Assembly: GCF_000819805.1 (NCBI RefSeq)
Contig: NZ_CDCE01000033.1
Coordinates: forward strand, 1 to 64,000
Source of the DNA: Aeromonas diversa CDC 2478-85
Lineage (GTDB): Bacteria; Pseudomonadota; Gammaproteobacteria; Enterobacterales; Aeromonadaceae
Direction of reading: 5' to 3'
DNA length: 64,000 nucleotides
Position numbers and translations under genes: made by a program. Every line of letters starts with the position of its first letter. The stretch's first letter is position 1. The notes beneath the pieces are model-generated. The model had not been told where the DNA came from and did no database searches. It was given only the letters and a program-made list of their open reading frames with translations. Below are positions 58,144 to 64,000 of the stretch, piece by piece.

Positions 58144-58971
58144 TTATTGCGTCCGGGTTGTCGACCATGCTTGCGGGAACTTGTAACCGGCGAAGCGTCG
58201 GGCGGCATAGTCCCTGAAGGCGGCGGAGTTGTAGGCCGCCGCGACGTCTTTGGCGAACGGCTGGTCTGCGTCGGTGCGTTTGACCACCACCCAGTTGATG
58301 AAGTCGTAGCTGCGCTCGAGGAACAGGCCCGAGCTAAAGGGAATGCCGCTTGAGGCGGCAAAGTTGCCGTTGATGACCGAGAAGTCCACGTCTTCCCGCG
58401 AGCGGGGCAGTTGGGCGGCTTCCAGCAAGACCAGCTTGAGGTTGTGCGGATTGGCGACCACGTCGAACTCGCTCGCCTTGAGCGGATTGATCCCCTCCTT
58501 GAGGGTCAGCCAGCCCAGATCCTGCAACATCAGCAGGGCCCGTGCCTGGTTGGTGGGGTCATTCGGAATGGCGACCGTGCTCCCTTCTTTCACCGATTTC
58601 AGATCGCCCAGCTTGCCGGCATAGAGCCCCATGGGACCGGTTGGCACTTGGGTGATCGGCGCGAGCGACAGCCCCCGATCCTTGGCAAAGCTCTCCAGAT
58701 AGGGTCTGTGCTGGAAGCAGTTCACATCGATTGAGCCGTCGGCCAGCGCGACATTGGGGGTGACGTAGTCGGTGAACTCCACCAGTTTGACCTTGTATCC
58801 CTTGGCCTCCAGTTGTGGCTTGATCGAGTCGGTTACCATGTCGGCAAAATCCCCCACTGTGGTGCCGATGACGATCTCTCGCTTGGCCGGGTCGGCGGCC
58901 AGAGCGCAGAACGGCAGGGTGCTGGCCAGCAGAGCAAGGGCGGAAAGGGCAAAGAAGGAACGACGCTGCAT
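58144..58971 (-). CDS. MetQ/NlpA-family substrate-binding protein
   Basis: 275 aa. Signal peptide MQRRSFFALSALALLASTLPFCALAADP. The mature part follows the NlpA lipoprotein family: REIVIGTTVGDFADMVTDSIKPQLEAKGYKVKLVEFTDYVTPNVALADGSIDVNCFQHRPYLESF, with VPTGPMGLYAGKLGDLKSVKEGSTVAIPNDPTNQARALLML. Such proteins bind methionine or related amino acids for MetNI. No metN or metI adjoins it, and the signal peptide looks like a cleaved one rather than a lipobox. It may be an orphan receptor serving a distant permease. Confidence 0.85.
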   Translation of the reverse strand: MQRRSFFALSALALLASTLPFCALAADPAKREIVIGTTVGDFADMVTDSIKPQLEAKGYKVKLVEFTDYVTPNVALADGSIDVNCFQHRPYLESFAKDRGLSLAPITQVPTGPMGLYAGKLGDLKSVKEGSTVAIPNDPTNQARALLMLQDLGWLTLKEGINPLKASEFDVVANPHNLKLVLLEAAQLPRSREDVDFSVINGNFAASSGIPFSSGLFLERSYDFINWVVVKRTDADQPFAKDVAAAYNSAAFRDYAARRFAGYKFPQAWSTTRTQ

Positions 58972-59241
58972 AAGAACTCCCTGTAAACATCATCAAAAGT
59001 GGCGCCATTGAAAGGACGTCTAGCCATCCAAATGGCTGATTGTGTTTACCATAACAGAGCCTCATCGCGTCGCCAAGGGGCAAAACAGGGTAAGCCCGAC
59101 GGCATGAGGTGCGTGGTCAGAGCCTGTGCACAATCGAAGATGACATGGCGGGCGGGAGAGGGGCGCACCAGGGTGTCCGCCGCCCAGCTGAGCTGCGGAC
59201 AAGCTGGTGTCGGCCATGCCCTTGTGTATGCGAAGCGGGGC

Positions 59242-60462
59242 TCAGCCCCTGCCTTTGAACTGCTTGATGCTGCGCTTGGCCTGGGTGCGGCGATTGGCCT
59301 GCTTGTCACGGGGCGGGCGTTTGCCGGCGCCGCTGGTGGGTTGGTCGGTGACCGGGAAGTCGGCGAGGGTCTCTACCGGCAGCGCTCGCCCGGTGAGGGT
59401 GCGGATCGCGGCAAGCGTCTCGGCCTCGCCGTGGCAGGTGAGCGAGATGGCGAGCCCGCTGCGCCCGGCGCGGGCGGTGCGGCCGATGCGGTGCACGTAG
59501 ACAGGGGCATTGGCCGGCAAATCCAGATTGATCACCACCGGCAGCGCCTCGACGTGAATGCCGCGCGCCATCAGATCGGTGGCCACCAGCACCCGTACCT
59601 TGCCCCCTTTGAAATCGGCAAGCGCCTGCTCGCGCATCGCCTGCTCCTTCTCCCCATGCAGGGCCGCCACCGCAATGCCGGCCTTGGTGAGCTTGCGGGC
59701 CACGCCGTCGGCGTCATCCCGGGCGCTGATAAAGACCAGTACCTGCGGCCACTCCCGGGTTTTAAGCAGGCTGATGAGCGCCGGCACCTTGCTGCTCTTG
59801 TTGACCAGGTAGAGCCGCTCCTCGATGTCGTCGGCCACGCTGTTGCGCGGATCCGCCTCGACCCGCTCGGGATCCTTGAGCAGACCGGTCGCCAGCGCCT
59901 CCAGCTCCGCTGGCAGGGTCGCCGAGAAGAGCAGGGTCTGACGCCCGGTTGGCATGGCCTGCATCAGCCACTGGATATCGGGCCAAAAGCCCATCTCCAG
60001 CAGGCGATCCGCCTCGTCCAGCACCAGCAGGCGCAGCGTATCCAGGGTTAGTTTCTGCTGGCTCAGCAGATCCCGCAGCCGCCCCGGGGTCGCCACCAGC
60101 AGCTGCGGCCCCTGCGCCAGCTCGACTTCTTGTTGCTCCTGCGTCACTCCGCCGCACAGGGTCACCCGCCGCAGACCCAGCCCGGCGGCCAGCCCCTGCA
60201 ACGCCTCGCTCACCTGGGCCGCCAGCTCGCGGGTCGGCACCAGCACCAGCCCTTGCACCCGGTCGCTGGCGGGGTCGAGGCGTGCCAGCAAGGGCAGGCC
60301 AAAGGCCAGGGTCTTGCCGCTGCCGGTGCGGGCCAGCGCCAGCAGATCCCGCCCTGCCAGCACGGCAGGAATGGCCAGTTGCTGCACCGGGGTCGGGCGT
60401 TGCAGGTCGGTGGGCAGGGCCGCCAGCAGGGCAGGGGAGAGGTTGAGTTGGTCAAAGGTCAT
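59242..60462 (-). CDS. DEAD-box ATP-dependent RNA helicase
   Basis: 406 aa. The Q motif is TFDQLNLSPALLAAL..PTPVQQLAIP, with motif I ARTGSGKT, Ia PTRELA, Ib TPGRL, II DEAD, III SAT, V ATDLMARGIH and VI HRIGRTARAG. A short basic C-terminal tail (NRRTQAKRSIKQFKGRG) should bind RNA. It is of the RhlE-like group of compact bacterial helicases used in ribosome assembly, RNA decay and cold adaptation. Its exact orthologue is not certain, so no symbol is given. Confidence 0.93.
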   Translation of the reverse strand: MTFDQLNLSPALLAALPTDLQRPTPVQQLAIPAVLAGRDLLALARTGSGKTLAFGLPLLARLDPASDRVQGLVLVPTRELAAQVSEALQGLAAGLGLRRVTLCGGVTQEQQEVELAQGPQLLVATPGRLRDLLSQQKLTLDTLRLLVLDEADRLLEMGFWPDIQWLMQAMPTGRQTLLFSATLPAELEALATGLLKDPERVEADPRNSVADDIEERLYLVNKSSKVPALISLLKTREWPQVLVFISARDDADGVARKLTKAGIAVAALHGEKEQAMREQALADFKGGKVRVLVATDLMARGIHVEALPVVINLDLPANAPVYVHRIGRTARAGRSGLAISLTCHGEAETLAAIRTLTGRALPVETLADFPVTDQPTSGAGKRPPRDKQANRRTQAKRSIKQFKGRG

Positions 60463-60610
60463 GGGTCAACACGGATCGGCGAGTGGGAGGCGAAGTCTAG
60501 TGAGCGAGGGACCAGAAGTAAAACTCCATTCCCAATGAGTGAGGCCCCGGGCCGATAGCATTGGGGCGCCCAGAGCGCCGACCGCCACGAAGCGGGAGCC
60601 CCAACCTCGA

Positions 60611-61087
60611 TCATTGGCAGCTCGGCTCGGGTTTATTGTCCAGCAGCCAGGAGATCCAGCGTCGCCTGGCGTTCAGGACAAATCCCTCATCCGCCGCGAT
60701 CCCGTTGACGATATAGCCATCGGCGGCGCTTTCCCCCGTGCCGAAGGCGAAGCGAAAGGCATCGTGGGCGACGCGTTCGCCCTTGAGCAAGGCATCGTTG
60801 AGCGCCGGACTCATGACGATGATGGCGAGCCCGTCGCTGGCCTCGAAACCCACACCGCTGCGCGCCATCTTGCCGACGGCGACCGGCATCCGGATAGAGC
60901 AGTGGCGCCCCTCCTTGTCGACCGTGGTGTAGATGCCTTCACCCACCCGCCCCTGCATCCAGAGCAGTTCGCCCCGGGTCAGGCTCGCCACCTGTAACAA
61001 CCCGAGAGCGCCCTGGGGAAGCTGATGGGGGTCCTGTGCAGAGGCCACCGGGGAGCAGAGTACGAGCAGTAAGAGGAGCAGTCTCAT
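60611..61087 (-). CDS. Hypothetical secreted protein
   Basis: 158 aa. Signal peptide MRLLLLLLVLCSPVASAQ. The mature part has a beta-rich pattern (ALGLLQVASLTRGELLWMQGRVGEGIYTTVDKEGRHCSIRMPV) and one C-terminal Cys that may pair with the internal Cys. Family not recognised. Its ATG overlaps the DUF805 stop (ATGA on the minus strand), so it is the second gene of a two-gene operon. Confidence 0.65.
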   Translation of the reverse strand: MRLLLLLLVLCSPVASAQDPHQLPQGALGLLQVASLTRGELLWMQGRVGEGIYTTVDKEGRHCSIRMPVAVGKMARSGVGFEASDGLAIIVMSPALNDALLKGERVAHDAFRFAFGTGESAADGYIVNGIAADEGFVLNARRRWISWLLDNKPEPSCQ

Positions 61088-61425
61088 GGTGCCACCTCCT
61101 CAGCGGAGATGGCGCCGGTTCCCTGCATCGCCAGCAGGTAGACCAGCACCAGGGGGCCCACCAGAGGAGCAAAGAAGACCCAGCCCCACCAGCCGGAGCG
61201 CCCGGTGTCATGCAGCCGGCGAATGATCAGGGAGATGAGGGGAAGGGTGCTGGCCACCCCATAGCTCAGATCCAGCCAGCCAATCTCGGCCAGACGCATA
61301 TCCAACAGGATGCAGATCAGGGTAACCAGCAGGTGAAACAACATAAACCACCAGCACTCCGGCCTTGAAGAACGACCGGAAAAGTCCAGGGCCCGTTGCC
61401 ACGCGAGCAGATAGAAAGAGAACAT
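61084..61425 (-). CDS. DUF805 membrane protein
   Basis: 113 aa from the ATG at 61425 (GGAGG 8 bases upstream). The family marks are the start FYLLAWQRALDFSGRSSRPECWWFMLFHLL and RRLHDTGRSGWWGWVFFAPLVG. Three or four membrane helices. Function unknown; DUF805 proteins are widespread small inner-membrane proteins. Co-transcribed with the secreted protein gene that overlaps its stop. Confidence 0.88.
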   Translation of the reverse strand: MFSFYLLAWQRALDFSGRSSRPECWWFMLFHLLVTLICILLDMRLAEIGWLDLSYGVASTLPLISLIIRRLHDTGRSGWWGWVFFAPLVGPLVLVYLLAMQGTGAISAEEVAP

Positions 61426-61601
61426 GGATGAACACCTCCAACGTGATTAGGTACCCCATCCTGGCCCGGGCGCCTGCTCCCGGCGTCCTGAAACGGGTTT
61501 AAGGACGACCTCAAACCGGTCCTGCTCCTGGCTCGCTTCTGTGAATCCGCAAAAGTCGCTATGCTGGCACCGCCTGACAATGGGCTCAATCGGGATTAAT
61601 C

Positions 61602-62636
61602 ATGCTGGCCATTCCAATACCCTTTATCGTCTCTTTCCTGTTGGGATTGCTGGCCGCCCTGTTGCTGGTGCGACTGGGAGAGAAGGCGAAGACGACCTCC
61701 CTCTTCCTGTTGTTATGCGCCGTCACCATGGGCCTGGTGGGCCTGCGCTGGACATTTCATCTGGCGCTGCTTGGCCAGCTTCAGCCGTTCTTTGCCTCAC
61801 TCATCCCCGTCGCCGCCTGGTATATCTTCACCCGCGCCGACGGGGAGCCGACCCGGTTTCCCTGGCGCCATGCCTGCGGGCCCGCACTGGTGCTGATCAG
61901 CCTGCTGACCGCTTCCCGATGGGGGCTTCCCCTCGATGGCATATTGACGGGGATCTATCTCTGCTACGGCATTGCCCTGGTGCGCTGCTCGGCCCGGGGG
62001 CCACTGCTGCTACACATCGCTTTTCATCATTGGGAGGGGGTCAGGCGGGCAGAACATGTGGCGGGCTGGATGCTTCTGTTCTCGGCGGCCATCGATGGCG
62101 CCATCTCCCTCGACTTCGCCCTGAACCAGGGCCGGTTGTCGCTCTATATCGTCACCCTGGGTCACCTGATCCTCTTGCCCGTGCTGGCGGTGGCCGTCGT
62201 CATGGTGGGGGTCAGCCTGCCCGAGGTAGAGGAGCCCCCCCTGTCGACCGGCGAGGGGGGCGACAGGGAGTCGGCGCTGACCCCAAAGAGAGCCGGTGAG
62301 ATTGTCATGAAGCTGGATGCCTTGATGAAGGAGCAAGCCTGTTACCTGGATCCCGAGCTGACCCTCTCCAGGCTGTCGCGAAAACTGGGCATCCCAGCCA
62401 AACAGATCTCGATGGCGGTCAATCTGGTTCACCGCCAGAGCATACCCAGGGTCATCAACGACTATCGCATCGCACATGCCAAGCAGGCACTGCTGACCAC
62501 GGACGAGAGCATCACCCGGATCTTTATGCAGGCCGGTTTTCAGACCAAATCCAATTTCAACCGGGAGTTTCAGCGTATCACCGGCATGACCCCCAGTCTG
62601 TTCAGAAAACAGGGGGATATGTCTGCCCCGTCATGA
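61602..62636 (+). CDS. Membrane-bound AraC-family regulator
   Basis: 344 aa. The first 205 residues hold six or seven hydrophobic helices, such as FIVSFLLGLLAALLLVRL, LVLISLLTASRW and LSLYIVTLGHLILLPVLAVAVVMVGVSL. The C-terminal 100 residues are an AraC DNA-binding domain with two helix-turn-helices (LTLSRLSRKLGIPAKQISMAVNLV and SITRIFMQAGFQTKSNFNREFQRITGMTPSLFR). So a membrane sensor is joined directly to a DNA-binding domain. It is divergent from the DUF805 operon, a possible target. Confidence 0.88.
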   Translation: MLAIPIPFIVSFLLGLLAALLLVRLGEKAKTTSLFLLLCAVTMGLVGLRWTFHLALLGQLQPFFASLIPVAAWYIFTRADGEPTRFPWRHACGPALVLISLLTASRWGLPLDGILTGIYLCYGIALVRCSARGPLLLHIAFHHWEGVRRAEHVAGWMLLFSAAIDGAISLDFALNQGRLSLYIVTLGHLILLPVLAVAVVMVGVSLPEVEEPPLSTGEGGDRESALTPKRAGEIVMKLDALMKEQACYLDPELTLSRLSRKLGIPAKQISMAVNLVHRQSIPRVINDYRIAHAKQALLTTDESITRIFMQAGFQTKSNFNREFQRITGMTPSLFRKQGDMSAPS

Positions 62637-62753
62637 GATAAAACGGGTTGTCGCCAGATGATGGCGAGTCCCGACGGGGCTGGCGCCATGGATGGTTAAC
62701 AGGGCTGGCACGGTTGAGGTGCGGCCAGGGAAATGGATTCAAAGGAGGTAGTG

Positions 62754-63212
62754 ATGATAGAGGTTCGTATCGATGATCTGGCGTCGGCCGAGGTGCAGTC
62801 GCTGGTCACCGAGCATCTGGCCGGCATGCAGAGCAACTCTCCGCCCGAGTGCGTGAATGCGCTCGGGATCGAACGCCTGCGCGCGCCCGGCGTCACCTTC
62901 TGGGCGGCGTGGCTCGATGGCGTCCTGTGTGGCTGCGGCGCCTTGAAAGAGCTCGACCCATCGGCCGCAGAGGTGAAGTCGATGCGCACTCGCGCCGCCT
63001 GTCTGCGCCGCGGCGTGGGGCAGGCGATCCTCGACGAGATGGTGAATGAGGCGCGGCGGCGCGGCTACGCACGCCTGCTGCTCGAGACGGGAACGGGCCC
63101 GACCTTCGAGGCGGCCCATCGGCTCTATCTTCGCAATGGCTTCGAGTGGAGTGACCCCTTCGGCGACTATCAGGTCAGCGACTTCAACGTGTTTATGGCC
63201 AAAGCGCTCTGA
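62754..63212 (+). CDS. GNAT-family N-acetyltransferase
   Basis: 152 aa from the ATG at 62754, with AAAGGAGG 5 bases before it. The GNAT fold is clear: strand 4 VTFWAAWLDGVLCGCGALKEL, acetyl-CoA loop RTRAACLRRGVGQAILDEMVNEARRRG (R/Q-x-x-G-x-G/A), then LLLETGTGPTFEAAHRLYLRNGFEWS. The LETG-x(4)-A-x-x-LY-x-x-x-GF ending is that of the PhnO/YsnE-like acetyltransferases. Substrate not evident. Confidence 0.88.
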   Translation: MIEVRIDDLASAEVQSLVTEHLAGMQSNSPPECVNALGIERLRAPGVTFWAAWLDGVLCGCGALKELDPSAAEVKSMRTRAACLRRGVGQAILDEMVNEARRRGYARLLLETGTGPTFEAAHRLYLRNGFEWSDPFGDYQVSDFNVFMAKAL

Positions 63213-63353
63213 TCTTCTCCTCACCGCAGAGGGCGCTGAGGCTGGCCGCTCGTCTGCCGATCCGGTGAGTGGCGTTGAGAGTCGGGGGATATTAATGCTC
63301 GCCCTGTCGGTGGTCATTCCGGCATGGGAGTGGCGGAGCCCAACCGGTGGTGG

Positions 63354-63815
63354 TCAGGTTGCAGTATGTACATAGATTCTGGACTGTTCGTCTGCCCCGT
63401 CGCTTCGCACCATACCCAGAAAATGCCAGCCGTAACGCTCGTAGAATGACTCGTGGTCGGTGACCAGATAGAGAGTGTTGATGTGGTGGCTCTGCATGTC
63501 GCGGCACACGAAGTGAAGCATCTCCCCCGCTATGCCCTGGCCTCGATACTCCTCTTCGACGAAGACGGCGCAGACATTGGGGGCGAGATCCTTTCTTTCG
63601 TGAAAATCATTTTCGATGACCCCCATGCCCCCAATGATCTCGTCTTCGGCGACAGCCAGATACCATTGCGGTATGGGGTTATCCCCCCGTAGCGCTTCAT
63701 CAATGCTCTGCAAATACAGATCGGCAGGAATACCCCATTTCTCCTGGAACCAACGGGATAAGCGCTGTCTCAGCTCGGGTCTTTCCTTTATGTTGATCAC
63801 CCTGGGGTGGCGCAT
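63354..63815 (-). CDS. GNAT-family N-acetyltransferase
   Basis: 153 aa from the ATG at 63815 (GAGGCAGGAT upstream); starts at 63842 and 63863 are less well supported. YLAVAEDEIIGGMGVIEND is the central hairpin, VCAVFVEEEYRGQGIAGEMLHFVCRDM the acetyl-CoA site with RGQGIA, and LYLVTDHESFYERYGWHFLG the C-terminal part. This resembles acetyltransferases that act on small amines or antibiotics, but no substrate can be named. It is convergent with the previous GNAT gene without being a close copy. Confidence 0.88.
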   Translation of the reverse strand: MRHPRVINIKERPELRQRLSRWFQEKWGIPADLYLQSIDEALRGDNPIPQWYLAVAEDEIIGGMGVIENDFHERKDLAPNVCAVFVEEEYRGQGIAGEMLHFVCRDMQSHHINTLYLVTDHESFYERYGWHFLGMVRSDGADEQSRIYVHTAT

Positions 63816-63873
63816 ATCCTGCCTCGTTCGGAAAAATGCCATGTGACGGAGGGGCGATGACACGCCGCTCTCA

Positions 63874-63893
63874 AGGTACGAGATAGTGTACCT
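63874..63893. promoter_or_regulatory. Inverted repeat, possible operator
   Basis: AGGTAC, eight bases, GTACCT: a perfect 6-bp dyad about 60 bp upstream of the minus-strand acetyltransferase and near the window end. Such dyads are typical of MerR-type or other dimeric regulators. A regulator gene, if any, would lie outside the window. Confidence 0.4.
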
Positions 63894-64000
63894 AAAACAG
63901 GTGGCGGCCCCAGGTTTTTATCCCCGTGGCGCCGGGGGCACGGGACTGGACGGTGCGGCGTGGGAGGCTATACCAAGGTAAGGCGGCAGCAAGAGGAGAA

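Overview
The window is a high-GC gammaproteobacterial chromosome segment. Its gene content and order point to Aeromonas: a complete type II secretion cluster of the exe type, copA-cueR, yihD/srkA/dsbA, the pckA-envZ-ompR-greB-tex block, hslR-hslO, nudE-cysQ, metH and rimK. The species cannot be fixed from this sequence alone. Nearly all of the window is ordinary, densely packed core genome. Two patches differ sharply by being AT-rich: about 1-1,480 and about 51,790-54,930.

Layout. (a) 1-1,480: an AT-rich two-gene unit on the minus strand, preceded by a 19-bp putative IS end at the window edge. Its main gene, a two-membrane-helix protein continuing into a GAF domain, is broken by a frameshift at an AT dinucleotide tract. 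(b) 1,480-7,660: small envelope proteins, a secreted chorismate-lyase-like protein, an SRPBCC protein and pgi. (c) 7,658-15,300: copA-cueR, a membrane diguanylate cyclase, yihD, ccoG, srkA and dsbA. (d) 15,350-25,160: tex, greB, an MscS-type channel, ompR-envZ, pckA and hslR-hslO. (e) 25,351-36,596: the twelve-gene general secretion operon gspC-N (exeC-N). (f) 36,640-50,747: a LuxR regulator, tyrS, a LysR regulator with a divergent Old Yellow Enzyme and LysE exporter, yrfG, a GST, nudE-cysQ, an NhaP-type antiporter, metH and rimK. (g) 50,830-56,170: an accessory region. (h) 56,347-64,000: three periplasmic binding proteins, a DEAD-box helicase, two small envelope genes, a membrane-bound AraC regulator and two GNAT acetyltransferases.

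The accessory region (g) is the most interesting part. Its core is a run of four minus-strand AT-rich genes. Three of the intergenic spaces fold like integron attC recombination sites, and one resembles the attC repeats of Vibrio chromosomal integrons. The core therefore looks like a short array of integron gene cassettes with no visible integrase. Two products carry nuclease-like signatures: an RNX4H HEPN motif, and a D-x(n)-E-A-K core of the PD-(D/E)XK type. This suggests, without proving, a defence or toxin role. The array is enclosed by GC-rich palindromic repeat families that occur in opposite orientation on the two sides: 159-bp units on the left, 79- and 101-bp units on the right, and a 13-bp inverted repeat at the edges. 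The 19-bp sequence that starts the window recurs exactly at the left edge of the array, beside what looks like a transposase tail, so the two AT-rich patches share a mobile-element boundary.

Beyond the cassettes I see no CRISPR array, rRNA or tRNA gene, and no complete transposase. Functional names rest on protein motifs, lengths and gene order read directly from the sequence. No database search was made.
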